19,241 bases of DNA from Betaproteobacteria bacterium (GCA_947448675.1 CANFOR010000023.1:1-19241); one strand, 5' to 3'. Numbered from the stretch's first letter, positions 1-7,153 are shown. Numbers and translations: made by a program. The notes: generated from the sequence alone by a model not told the origin.

Positions 1-1
1 G

Positions 2-1063
2 CTCACGCGCCAATTGCAGCCCAGCGCCCCACCTGCACCATCTGCTCCGCCCACCACACTACAAAAACCGGCTACAACGCCCGCCAGTACTGCGTTAGCA
101 GCTATTAAAAAAGTAGCAAAAAGTACACCCGAAACAAGTACCACCACACCCACCGTGGTGCCGGCGGACCCCCTGATAAACCAAACTGCGGCGAATGCCC
201 AAGCCCAAAATGAAGCATCTGGCTCCAGCAGAAATACCGAGCCACCACCGATTCAATTAACGCCGTTGCCACCCGATGCAGCGGCAAACAACAACGCAAA
301 CTCTAGCGCCGGTAATGGCGCGGGCAGTGGCGCGGGCAGTGGCGCGGGCGATGGCACCGCCAGTGCCGCAGCGCCCACCGCGCCGCCTGCCTCTCACTCC
401 AGTGCCAGCCCCGACCCACTGGCCCGCTGGCCGGTCGACACCCGCTTGAACTATGTGCTGGCGGGCAATTACCGGGGCGACTTGCACGGCGACGCCCAGG
501 TGCTGTGGCAGCGCCAAGCAGAGAAGTACCAGGTGCGGGTGAGCATCAACCTGGGCCTGTTCAGCCCGCTCATGACCAGCCAAGGCAAGGTAAGCGACGA
601 GGGCCTGCACCCCACGGGCTACGAAGAAAAAGTAGCTGGCATTCGGCGCAGCATCACCCTGGGCGAGCAGCAAATCACGTTTAACGACGGCCAGCAAGCG
701 CCGCGTCCCGCGCGCGTGCAAGACACCGCCAGCCAGTTTGTGGAATTGACTTGGCGCTTGCTGAGCGGCCAGTTGGCGCTAGAGCAGGGCGCCATCGTGC
801 GCTACCACATGGCCCGCCCCGGCGGGGTAGACGAATGGGTCTACGACGTGGTGGCGCTAGAGACGTTGAACACCCGTCTCGGGGGCTTGCCAGCCTGGCA
901 TTTGGTGCCCCGGCCCCAGGCCAAACCGCGCGGGCCGATCACCGCCGAGATGTGGTTTGCGCCCAGTTTGCAATACCTGCCGGTGCGCATCAAGATGAAT
1001 TTGGGCGGCGAGCATTTTGTGGATTTACTCATCGACAAAGTCGAGCAGGCCGACGCGCGTTAA
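2..1063 (+). CDS. DUF3108 domain-containing protein, 5' end outside window
   Basis: The frame is open from base 2 to the TAA at 1061-1063. The first in-window start codon is a TTG at 14 with no convincing ribosome site, so I treat the gene as truncated by the window edge. The N-terminal ~135 residues are low complexity (Pro/Ala/Thr, then a Gly-Ala-Ser stretch). A compact domain follows from about residue 138, beginning near RWPVDTRLNYVLAGNYRG and ending FVDLLIDKVEQADAR. This resembles the DUF3108 family of envelope proteins, which are predicted to be beta-rich and periplasmic. In relatives the upstream part often holds a membrane anchor followed by a Pro-rich linker like that of TonB; that part is not visible here. 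The biochemical role is unknown. The next gene is convergent, with a 48-bp gap. The family call is moderately sure and function is not assigned. Confidence 0.75.
   Translation, partial: LTRQLQPSAPPAPSAPPTTLQKPATTPASTALAAIKKVAKSTPETSTTTPTVVPADPLINQTAANAQAQNEASGSSRNTEPPPIQLTPLPPDAAANNNANSSAGNGAGSGAGSGAGDGTASAAAPTAPPASHSSASPDPLARWPVDTRLNYVLAGNYRGDLHGDAQVLWQRQAEKYQVRVSINLGLFSPLMTSQGKVSDEGLHPTGYEEKVAGIRRSITLGEQQITFNDGQQAPRPARVQDTASQFVELTWRLLSGQLALEQGAIVRYHMARPGGVDEWVYDVVALETLNTRLGGLPAWHLVPRPQAKPRGPITAEMWFAPSLQYLPVRIKMNLGGEHFVDLLIDKVEQADAR
101..117. repeat. Short AT-rich inverted repeat inside DUF3108 gene
   Basis: GCTAT, a 7-base A-rich loop and GTAGC form an imperfect (one G-U) hairpin. It resembles the elements at 7137, 9061 and 10793. 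It encodes part of the low-complexity Ala/Lys stretch. Its status as a member of a repeat family is inference. Confidence 0.3.
317..352 (+). repeat. 12-bp tandem repeat encoding Gly-Ala-Gly-Ser
   Basis: Three in-frame copies of a 12-base unit: two identical copies of GGCGCGGGCAGT, then a third ending GAT. They encode GAGS-GAGS-GAGD within the linker of the DUF3108 protein. The unit is a multiple of three, so copy number could vary without breaking the frame. Confidence 0.85.
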
Positions 1064-1081
1064 AGCGCGCTCATCCGCGCT
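1064..1081. terminator. Small hairpin between convergent genes (weak terminator candidate)
   Basis: AGCGCG and CGCGCT form a perfect 6-bp stem with a 6-base loop directly after the DUF3108 stop codon. There is no T-tract in either direction, so intrinsic termination is uncertain. Confidence 0.25.
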
Positions 1082-1111
1082 AAACAAGCCCTGGCCGCAG
1101 GCAGGACCTCT

Positions 1112-2080
1112 TTATTCCGGGTCGATCTTCGCGTCTTTCACCACCTTGCTCCACTTGGCGCTTTCGCTTTTGATGAGGGCGGCAAATTGCTCTGGCGTGC
1201 CCCCACCCAGCTCATTGCCTTGGCCGAGCAAGCGGTCTTTAACTTCAGGCGATTGCAGGGCCTTGTTGGCCACTTCATTGAGCTGTTTGACGAGCGCGGG
1301 GGCCATGCCCTTGGGACCAATCAAACCCTGCCAATTGAGCACTTCTACGCCTGCATAGCCCGCCTCGCCCATGGTGGGGATGTCGGTCTGCAAGGGCGAA
1401 CGCTTGCCACTGGTAATGGCCAGGCCGCGCAACTTGCCGCCTTGCATCATGGGCAGGGCTTCGTACATTTGCATGAACATCATGTCCACCTGGCCACCGA
1501 TCAAGTCGGTTGCGCCCGCTGCGCCGCTCTTGTAGGGCGCGTGGATCAGGTCGATGCCCGCTTCGTGCTCAAACAGCGCGCCGCTCAGGTGGTGCGAGCC
1601 GCCGATGCCGCCCGAGGCATAGCTCAGCTTGCCGGGTTTGGCCTTGGCCGCGGCCACAATGTCTTTCACCGACTTGTAGGGCGAGGCCATGGGTACCGTG
1701 AGGATCAGCGGGCCGCGTTCGATCAGCATGATGGGCGTGGCGTCTTGCGGGTTGTAGGGCAGACTTTTGAACAAAGCTTGGTTCACTGCGAGCGGCGCAA
1801 AATTGCCCATGCCCAGGGTGTAGCCGTCGGGTGCTGCTTTAACGATAGCAGCCGTGCCAATATTGGCGCCCGCTCCAGCTTTGTTTTCAATAATGATCGG
1901 TTGGCCTAGCAACTGCGCCATGACCTTGGCCATCTGGCGCGAGCGCTGGTCGGCATTGCCGCCCGCTGCGTAGCCCACGATCCAGCTGATGGGTTTGCTG
2001 GGGTATTTTTCTTGGGCAAAACCCAAGCTGGGAAGCAGCGCTGCGCTGCCTGCGCTTTGCAAAAGGGTGCGGCGTTTCAT
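1112..2080 (-). CDS. Bug-family tripartite tricarboxylate transporter (TTT) receptor
   Basis: A 322-residue periplasmic solute-binding protein of the Bug/TctC family, which delivers carboxylates to TctA/TctB permeases. The N-terminus MKRRTLLQSAGSAALLPSLGFAQ is an export signal with a twin-arginine start (RRTLL), so Tat export is possible. The mature part opens with YPSKPISWIVGYAAGGNADQ, the family's first-strand and ligand-loop signature. IIIENKAGAGANIG and later DGYTLGMG follow. Length is normal and the frame is intact. A purine-rich AGAGAG lies a few bases before the ATG. No tctA or tctB is adjacent; it is one of the orphan receptors common in Burkholderiales. It lies downstream of the porin on the same strand with a 120-bp gap, so the two may be co-regulated. 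The ligand cannot be read from the sequence. Confidence 0.93.
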   Translation of the reverse strand: MKRRTLLQSAGSAALLPSLGFAQEKYPSKPISWIVGYAAGGNADQRSRQMAKVMAQLLGQPIIIENKAGAGANIGTAAIVKAAPDGYTLGMGNFAPLAVNQALFKSLPYNPQDATPIMLIERGPLILTVPMASPYKSVKDIVAAAKAKPGKLSYASGGIGGSHHLSGALFEHEAGIDLIHAPYKSGAAGATDLIGGQVDMMFMQMYEALPMMQGGKLRGLAITSGKRSPLQTDIPTMGEAGYAGVEVLNWQGLIGPKGMAPALVKQLNEVANKALQSPEVKDRLLGQGNELGGGTPEQFAALIKSESAKWSKVVKDAKIDPE

Positions 2081-2106
2081 AGCAAATCTCTCTAGGGGAT
2101 GAATCG

Positions 2107-2163
2107 AAAAAACTCAAATCAGTAGGCTACAGCGCGGCATGTTGCTGGAACACACCGCGCTGT
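2107..2163 (-). terminator. Hairpin downstream of porin gene, possible terminator
   Basis: A perfect 9-bp stem, ACAGCGCGG (2129-2137) with CCGCGCTGT (2155-2163), has a 17-base loop. Read on the minus strand, it follows the porin stop and is followed about 16 bases later by a run of six T. The gap between stem and T-run is longer than in a classical terminator, so it may be a 3' stabilising hairpin or only partly terminate before the TTT receptor gene. Confidence 0.4.
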
Positions 2164-2200
2164 GCACACGCGAGCCCAAGGCCTGCGTGCGGAGCCGATT

Positions 2201-3514
2201 TTAGAACTTGAAGCGCATGCCCAGGCCCACTTCGTTTTGCGACTTGGCGCCGTTGGCCTGGGTCGCCAAGTAGTTGCCGGTGGTGCTGAGCTTGTCGGCG
2301 GCTACGTAGAACTCGGTGGCAGCGTCTAAGTGGTAGAAGGCCGAGACGTAGAAGGTGTTGCGGTTACCGGTAGACACTGCGGTAATGGCGCTGGTGTCAG
2401 AGAAGGCGTTTTGCACGTAAGCGCCCTTCAAGCCGGCATTGCTGGCACGCATGCTTTGGTAGCCGATCTCAAAGTCGTACTCGCTGCTGGGCGCGATCTT
2501 GGTCGAGATGGTGTAGGCCGAGTCAGAGCGGTTGCCCAAGCTTGCCACTTGCTGGGCTTTGTAGTTGAAGTAACCGCCATACAAACGCACCATGGGCATG
2601 ACTTCGACATTGCCGCCAATAGAGAAGCTGGTGTGCGTCAAATTGGCAATGTTGGCGCTGGTGACAAAGCCCGCCACGGTGTAGCCACTGCCGTTGTAGG
2701 CCACCGAGCCCGACTTGGTGCTGCCGGTGCTAAAGCTGCCGGGTACACCGCCAAATTGGTAGGCCAAGCCGGTGACCACATCGCCAAAGTTTTTCTTCCA
2801 CACCACACCATTGTTCATGCGGGTGCCGCCTGCGCTGCCCGCGTAGTACACCAATTGCTTGAAGTTGTTGTTATTGGTGTAGCCACCTTCGTCCACACTG
2901 GCTTTGGGGCCGCCGTAGGGGTCACCGTAGACGCCAGAGGCGGCGGGGTCGCGGCCCAAGGCGTTTTGGCGGCCCACGGTAATTTTGCCCAAAGACTTGC
3001 TCTCCAGGCCCAACCAAGCGTCGCGGTTGAACAGCACGCCAGCGGTGTCTTCATTGCCGCTTTGCGATTCAAACTCGCTCTCTAAACGGAAGATGGCTTT
3101 CATGTCGTCGCTGCCGCCCAGTTTGCGCTGGCCGGTAATACCCCAGCGGTTGCCGCTGAACCACGACACACGCGGGGTCGTGACCGATTGCTTGGCCGCA
3201 TTGGCGTTGTTGACGTTGACATAGGTCACGTCGATCAAGCCGTACAGGGTGGCGGAGTTCACGCCATTGGTGATGGTCAGGCCGGTGCCACTGCTGGCAG
3301 CTTTGTCGGCCATGGCGGGGGTAGCTTGTTTGGCTTGCACGGCCAGCAATTGGTCGAGTGCAGCTTGCGCTTGTTTGGCGGCAGCTTGGGCTTGCGCGGC
3401 TGCGGCTTGTGCTTGGGCCAAGGCTTGCTGCAGTTGTTCGGTGCTCTGCGCATGTGCAGCCACCGAAACCAGGCCAGTAGAGGCCAGGGCCAGGATGAGT
3501 CGATTCAGTTTCAT
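2201..3514 (-). CDS. Outer-membrane porin (Gram-negative Porin_4/OmpC-like family) with N-terminal coiled coil
   Basis: A 437-residue general porin of the type typical of betaproteobacteria. Residues 1-22 are a Sec signal peptide ending AHA before Gln. Residues ~24-63 are an Ala/Gln-rich heptad-like stretch (QLQQALAQAQAAAAQAQ and onwards) predicted to be helical or coiled coil. The beta-barrel begins with VNSATLYGLIDVTYVN, the usual first-strand signature, and ends GLGMRFKF, with the C-terminal Phe recognised by the BAM machinery. GGAGA sits four bases before the ATG. It forms a trimeric pore for small hydrophilic solutes. Its position next to a TTT receptor and TctDE-like regulators recalls OpdH-type tricarboxylate porins, but it belongs to a different porin family, so specificity is inference. 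The N-terminal helical extension is the unusual part. Confidence 0.94.
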   Translation of the reverse strand: MKLNRLILALASTGLVSVAAHAQSTEQLQQALAQAQAAAAQAQAAAKQAQAALDQLLAVQAKQATPAMADKAASSGTGLTITNGVNSATLYGLIDVTYVNVNNANAAKQSVTTPRVSWFSGNRWGITGQRKLGGSDDMKAIFRLESEFESQSGNEDTAGVLFNRDAWLGLESKSLGKITVGRQNALGRDPAASGVYGDPYGGPKASVDEGGYTNNNNFKQLVYYAGSAGGTRMNNGVVWKKNFGDVVTGLAYQFGGVPGSFSTGSTKSGSVAYNGSGYTVAGFVTSANIANLTHTSFSIGGNVEVMPMVRLYGGYFNYKAQQVASLGNRSDSAYTISTKIAPSSEYDFEIGYQSMRASNAGLKGAYVQNAFSDTSAITAVSTGNRNTFYVSAFYHLDAATEFYVAADKLSTTGNYLATQANGAKSQNEVGLGMRFKF

Positions 3515-3559
3515 GAGGTCTCCGTAGGTGTGTAGTGCAAAGCGCTGGCTCTGCGGAAA

Positions 3560-3580
3560 TGGTCAAGAGTTTCTAGACCA
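3560..3580. promoter_or_regulatory. Inverted repeat in porin / binding-protein intergenic region
   Basis: TGGTC, 11 bases, then GACCA: a perfect 5-bp inverted repeat about 46 bp upstream of the porin start. Spacing and position would suit a dimeric regulator of the porin promoter. The arms are short and the regulator is unknown. Confidence 0.3.
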
Positions 3581-3601
3581 AGGCACACTGTAAAAAGTGG
3601 C

Positions 3602-3622
3602 GGCTTTCAGTTGGCTTTCAGT
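3602..3622. repeat. Two tandem copies of GGCTTTCAGT with 11-bp period
   Basis: GGCTTTCAGT occurs at 3602-3611 and 3613-3622. The 11-bp period puts both copies on the same face of the helix. The region lies between the divergent porin and binding-protein genes, so this may be a paired activator site. No regulator is identified. Confidence 0.4.
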
Positions 3623-3635
3623 GCTGCAAATAAAC

Positions 3636-3748
3636 GTGACTCAAGCGCACCTGTTCTTTGCGTGTCACAGGGGATTACCCTTGCTTGCCACCCGATTGCG
3701 CGCCACGGGTGTGGCAGGCTTTAGCATGGCGCTCCTGCCACCCGGAAG
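3636..3748 (+). promoter_or_regulatory. Possible structured 5' leader with alternative hairpins before the binding-protein gene
   Basis: First, GTGAC (3636-3640) pairs with GTCAC (3664-3668), with inner CGCA/TGCG pairing. Second, a central strand, GGGT then GTGGCAGG (3707-3718), can pair either backward with TGCCACCC at 3686-3693 or forward with CCTGCCACCC at 3734-3743. The two partner strands are direct repeats (TGCCACCCG at 3686-3694 and 3736-3744). The forward pairing ends at, and the second direct repeat overlaps, the ribosome site GGAAG (3744-3748). This layout suits translation control by switching structures. No known riboswitch class was recognised, and no transcription start was identified. 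Confidence 0.35.
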
Positions 3749-3755
3749 CATTGTG

Positions 3756-4754
3756 ATGAAACTATTTTTTGCGCGCGCCCTCTGTGTCCTTTTGCTCTGC
3801 GCCTGGGGGCCATGGGCTGTGGCCAAAGACAAAATCGCCATCATGGTGGGTGGCGTAGAAAAGCAAATTTATTTGCCCGGCATTTTGGCCCAGCAGCTAG
3901 GGTTTTTTGCCGACCAAGGCTTAGAGGTCGAACTGCTCACCGAGCCGTCGGGCGTGAATGCTGAAGACGTTTTGCTCTCGGGTGCGGCCCAAGGTGTGAT
4001 TGGCGCATATGACCACACGCTGGACCTGCAGGCCCGTGGGAAAGCCGTGCAGTCGGTGGTGCAATTTAGCATTGCACCGGGCGAGGTGGAGCTGGTGTCT
4101 ACGCGTTTGCGCAGCACGCTCAACTCGCCTGCGCAGTTTGCCGGGCTTCAATTGGGCGTGACGGGCTTGGGCTCGTCGACCAGTTTTTTAACCCAATACC
4201 TGGTGCTGCAAAGTGGCCTCAAAGTGAGTGACGTGAGCCTGGTGCCGGTGGGCAGTGGCAACACTTTTATGGCGGCCCTTCGCCAAGGCAAGATCGACGC
4301 AGGCATGACCACCGAGCCCACCGCTTCGCGCTTGCTGGCCAGTGGCGAGGCGCGCGTGGTAGTCGACCTGCGCACGCCCGAAGCCACGCAAAAAGCCCTG
4401 GGCGGCCTCTACCCCTTTGCCTGCCTCTACATGCAGACTGCTTGGGTTAATACGCACCGGGGAGAGACGCAAAAATTGGCCAATGCCTTGGTGAAGGCGC
4501 TGCAATTTATCAACACCCACAGCGCCGCCGAGATCGCCGCCAAATTGCCCGAAGACTATTGGGCGGGCAACAAAGCGCTGTACATCCAGTCTTTGGCCAG
4601 CAGCAAGTCGATGTTCACGCCCGACGGGGTGATGCCGCCCAGCGGGCCTGCCACCGTGCTTAAAGTGCTGACTGCTGTGAACAAGCTGGTGCGTAGCAAA
4701 AAAATTGACTTGGCCACCACCTACACCAGTGAGTTTGTCAACGCCGCGAAGTAA
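3756..4754 (+). CDS. ABC transporter substrate-binding protein, NMT1/SsuA-like
   Basis: A 332-residue periplasmic binding protein. The frame is open further upstream, but I start at the ATG at 3756. It gives a clean Sec signal peptide (MKLFFARALCVLLLCAWGPWAVA) and has GGAAG seven bases ahead. The mature protein reads KDKIAIMVGGVEKQIYLPG, then LAQQLGFFADQGLEVELL, the typical opening of NMT1/THI5-like and SsuA-like receptors. A VTGLGSSTSFLTQYLVL block and the ligand-domain segment QGKIDAGMTTEP follow. Members bind sulfonates, nitrate, pyrimidine precursors or aromatic acids; the ligand here is not readable. No ATPase or permease gene is adjacent, which is unusual for an ABC system, although orphan receptors occur. 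It is divergent from the porin and convergent with the kinase gene (32-bp gap). Confidence 0.88.
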   Translation: MKLFFARALCVLLLCAWGPWAVAKDKIAIMVGGVEKQIYLPGILAQQLGFFADQGLEVELLTEPSGVNAEDVLLSGAAQGVIGAYDHTLDLQARGKAVQSVVQFSIAPGEVELVSTRLRSTLNSPAQFAGLQLGVTGLGSSTSFLTQYLVLQSGLKVSDVSLVPVGSGNTFMAALRQGKIDAGMTTEPTASRLLASGEARVVVDLRTPEATQKALGGLYPFACLYMQTAWVNTHRGETQKLANALVKALQFINTHSAAEIAAKLPEDYWAGNKALYIQSLASSKSMFTPDGVMPPSGPATVLKVLTAVNKLVRSKKIDLATTYTSEFVNAAK

Positions 4755-4786
4755 CGCGCCGCGGCACCTCGGGCTGCTCGGGCCGC

Positions 4787-6187
4787 TCAAGCCGCGCTGT
4801 GCAACAGCGGAAACTCCACAGTTACCAGCAAGCCGCTGCGCTGCGCGGGCGAGCCCAGGCGCACCTGCGCAGCGCAGGCTGTGGCGATTTCGCGCACGAT
4901 GGGCAGGCCCAAGCCGCAGCCGTCGGAGCGGGCGTCTTGCAAGCGGTAAAAGCGCTCAAACACCCGCTCGCGCTCGGCCTCGGGTATGCCGGGGCCGTTG
5001 TCTTCAATCTGCAAGACCAAGTGCTCGGCGTTGCGGCCAATGTGCACCGTGACCATGCCGCCTTGCTGGGTGTAGCGCAGCGCGTTGTCCACCAAATTGG
5101 CCACCAGCTCGTAGAGCAAGGTAGGCGCGGCCATGACCATGGCAGGGCCTGCACCGCAATCCATACCCAGGTCGATTTGGCGCTGCTGTGCGATGGGGGC
5201 CAGGGCTTCGATGACGCGCTGTGCGGTGTGTTGCAAGTCCACTGCTATTTGCTCGGGCGGGTGGCCGATGCCTGCCTGCGCCATGTTGAAGGCCAGCAAT
5301 TGGTTGACCAAGCGCACGCTGTGCTGCACGCCCTCTTGCATGGCCTGCAGGGTTGCTACACGGGTGTGTGGCGCGTCGTGGCGCAGCGCGTAACTCACCT
5401 GGGTGTTGAGCAAAGTCAGCGGCGTGCGTAACTGGTGCGAGGCGTCGGCAATAAAGCGACTGTGCGCCGACATATGCGCATCGAGCCGGGCCACGTAGTC
5501 GTTGAGCGCACTTACCAAGGGTTGGATCTCGGTCGGCGCGCCGGGGGCCTCTAGGGGCTCTAGCGCGCCTGCACTGCGCTGGCGCATGCGGCGCTGCAAG
5601 TCGAACAAGGGCCGCAGGCCACGGCGCATGCCAAACCACAACAAAAGCGCCACTAAAGCCAACAATGCCAGTTGCCCACGCAGGGCAGTGATCCAAATAT
5701 TGCGAGCCAGGTCTTGGTGCCCTTCTAAAGTTTGCGCCACCTGAATCAAGACCGGGCCGCGCTCGGGTGCAGAAAACACCGGCTGGGCAAAAGCCACGCT
5801 GTGTACCGGCTTACCGCGCAAGGCAGTGTGAAAAAACTGCACCTCTTCGGCCTGCATGGTTTTGCTGGGCAAGGCAAAGTCAAAATAGCCCGAGAGCAAT
5901 TGGCCGTTTGCGGACGAGATGCGGTAAAAAACGCGGTCGCGGCTGGGCGAGGCAAACAGCTCCAGCGCAGCGGGCGGAATCACCACCTGCAGCACGCCTT
6001 CTTCAAGGTGCACCTGCTCGCCGATCATGCGGGCCGCGCCCAGCAGCATGCGTTCTTGCACCATGGTGGCGGTGTCTTGCGCACTACGGTAGGTAAACCA
6101 AGCGTCCAGCGCGGCCACCAAGGCCAGGGGCGCGAGCAACCAAAACAACAACTGAGAACGCAGGCTATGGAACACGGTGCGGTGCAC
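4787..6187 (-). CDS. tctE: TctE-like two-component sensor histidine kinase
   Basis: A 466-residue inner-membrane kinase. A membrane segment at ~13-30 is followed by a periplasmic 2CSK-type sensor (~31-167, with FYRISSANGQLLSGYFDF), a second membrane segment (~168-186) and a linker. The H-box is FIADASHQLRTPL with phosphoacceptor His251. The ATPase core has the N-box NLVDNALRY (~364-372), G1 EDNGPGIP (~395-402) and G2 GCGLGLPIV (~423-431). All key residues are present. The start codon is GTG and overlaps the TAG stop of the regulator gene by one base, indicating translational coupling. The sensor type and partner match TctE, which senses tricarboxylates in enterobacteria and pseudomonads. The nearby TTT receptor and porin support carboxylate sensing, but the actual ligand is inferred. 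Confidence 0.88.
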   Translation of the reverse strand: MHRTVFHSLRSQLLFWLLAPLALVAALDAWFTYRSAQDTATMVQERMLLGAARMIGEQVHLEEGVLQVVIPPAALELFASPSRDRVFYRISSANGQLLSGYFDFALPSKTMQAEEVQFFHTALRGKPVHSVAFAQPVFSAPERGPVLIQVAQTLEGHQDLARNIWITALRGQLALLALVALLLWFGMRRGLRPLFDLQRRMRQRSAGALEPLEAPGAPTEIQPLVSALNDYVARLDAHMSAHSRFIADASHQLRTPLTLLNTQVSYALRHDAPHTRVATLQAMQEGVQHSVRLVNQLLAFNMAQAGIGHPPEQIAVDLQHTAQRVIEALAPIAQQRQIDLGMDCGAGPAMVMAAPTLLYELVANLVDNALRYTQQGGMVTVHIGRNAEHLVLQIEDNGPGIPEAERERVFERFYRLQDARSDGCGLGLPIVREIATACAAQVRLGSPAQRSGLLVTVEFPLLHSAA

Positions 6188-6909
6188 TAAACGCCGCCTA
6201 CGGGCGGGTTCGGCCGTGGACTAAAAGCTTGGCCTGGTGCGCTGCTGCGTGCTTGCAGCAAATAGCCCAGGCCGCGCAGGGTGGTAATGCTGGCGTCGCT
6301 GCCTTCTAACTTTTTGCGCAGGCGGTGCACGTAAATTTCTATTGCGTCAGCAGAGGCGTTGTCGCTCACCGTGAAGAGCGATTCGGCCAAGCTGGCCTTG
6401 CTCACGGTTTTGCCCAACTTCATTAGCAAAATCTCTAGCACCGAGTGTTCGCGCGGCGTGAGTGCGAGCACCGTACCCGCCACGCTGAACACACCAGTGT
6501 TGCTGTTAAGGCTCAAGTCGCCACACTGCAAGATGGGGTTTTTGTGGTTGGCCGAGCGGCGCAGCAAAACGCGAATGCGCGCCTCGAGCTCGGCTACGTC
6601 AAAGGGCTTGGCCATGTAGTCGTCGGCGCCGGTGTCGAGCCCACCCACCCGTGCGCTGAGCGAGGTGCTGGCCGTGAGAATCAGCACCGGCACATTGTTG
6701 TTGCGTGCGCGCAAGCGGCGCAGCACCTCTTCGCCCGGCATGCCCGGCAAGCCCAGGTCGAGGATCACCAGGTCATAGGTTTGGGTTTGCAAACGGTAGT
6801 CAGCGTCAGCGCCGTCAAAGGCGCACTCCACCCCGTAGCGCTCTTGCTCCAGCGTACGCGAGAGCCACTCAGAGAGCGGGCGGTTGTCTTCAACAAGCAA
6901 AATGCGCAT
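6187..6909 (-). CDS. tctD: TctD-like OmpR/PhoB-family response regulator
   Basis: A 240-residue DNA-binding regulator. The receiver domain (1-~118) has the acidic pair ED at 7-8, phosphoacceptor Asp51 in ILDLGLPG, Thr79 and Lys101 in YMAKPF. The C-terminal winged helix (~127-225) contains LTPREHSVLEILL and the recognition region AIEIYVHRLRKKLEG, ending with the conserved ITTLRGLGYLL. It is first in a two-gene operon with the kinase. By analogy with TctD in other proteobacteria it would activate carboxylate uptake genes. Candidate targets here are the porin, the TTT receptor and the binding-protein gene, whose intergenic regions carry repeats. The ribosome site before the ATG is weak (AAGG). 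Confidence in OmpR family is very high; the TctD subtype is less certain. Confidence 0.9.
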   Translation of the reverse strand: MRILLVEDNRPLSEWLSRTLEQERYGVECAFDGADADYRLQTQTYDLVILDLGLPGMPGEEVLRRLRARNNNVPVLILTASTSLSARVGGLDTGADDYMAKPFDVAELEARIRVLLRRSANHKNPILQCGDLSLNSNTGVFSVAGTVLALTPREHSVLEILLMKLGKTVSKASLAESLFTVSDNASADAIEIYVHRLRKKLEGSDASITTLRGLGYLLQARSSAPGQAFSPRPNPPVGGV

Positions 6910-6978
6910 GCAAGCCTTGGTACGGGGCGATGAGCCAAAGCCTAACCATAGCGCAGTAGCGGGTGCTGGGGCTTAGCG

Positions 6979-6987
6979 TTATCCACA
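6979..6987 (+). promoter_or_regulatory. Single DnaA-box-like 9-mer (TTATCCACA)
   Basis: An exact match to the DnaA consensus TTATNCACA, located 70 bp upstream of the tctD-like start. Only one copy is visible, without an AT-rich unwinding element or neighbouring boxes, so it is not an origin. It may be a chance match. Confidence 0.35.
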
Positions 6988-7100
6988 AGGCACGCATGAT
7001 GGTGCGCGCCTGTGCGGCACAGCTGCTGTGTGCGTTGTCAAAAGCAACGCGGGCGCTTGGCGGGGCTGCAGAGGTTAAAAAACGGCGTAATTGCGAGGTA

Positions 7101-7129
7101 AAAAAGGCTGGAAGGCTTATGAAATAAGC
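7101..7129 (-). terminator. Possible terminator of paaG-paaI-paaK operon
   Basis: GCTTAT-TTC-ATAAGC hairpin (7115-7129), read on the minus strand just after the paaK stop, followed within about ten bases by a run of six T. The stem is AT-rich and therefore weak, and the T-run is not immediately adjacent. Confidence 0.35.
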
Positions 7130-7136
7130 GTATACA

Positions 7137-7153
7137 GCTATTTATTTTATAGC
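7137..7153. repeat. Short AT-rich inverted repeat spanning the paaK stop codon
   Basis: GCTAT, a 7-base loop and ATAGC form a perfect 5-bp stem. The paaK TAA stop lies at the edge of the loop. It resembles elements at 101, 9061 and 10793. Confidence 0.45.

Larger units (their letters stand above)
6910..7141. other. Intergenic region between tctD-like and paaK genes
   Basis: No gene is seen. It should hold the promoter of the regulator operon and the end of the paa transcript, both read on the minus strand. Visible elements are a consensus DnaA-box-like 9-mer at 6979-6987, an inverted repeat CACAG-CTG-CTGTG at 7018-7030, another, GCGTTG/CAACGC, at 7032-7050, and two A-tracts near 7077-7106. 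None can be tied to a function from sequence alone. Confidence 0.5.

Noticed and set aside
1187..1909. 240-codon plus-strand frame opposite the TTT receptor
   Set aside because: Antisense shadow of a well-supported gene, with no ribosome site or recognisable domain.
2330..3085. 251-codon plus-strand frame opposite the porin
   Set aside because: Antisense shadow; its His/Val/Gly-rich composition comes from porin codons.
3636..3748. TPP riboswitch before the NMT1-like binding protein
   Set aside because: The conserved CUGAGA and ACCUGAUC elements are not present, so this known class does not fit.
3597..3755. Upstream extension of the ABC binding protein to an earlier in-frame start
   Set aside because: It would put 53 residues before a good signal peptide. 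The ATG at 3756 has GGAAG correctly spaced.
6910..7141. Replication origin suggested by a DnaA box
   Set aside because: A single box, no AT-rich unwinding region and no dnaA or parAB neighbours.
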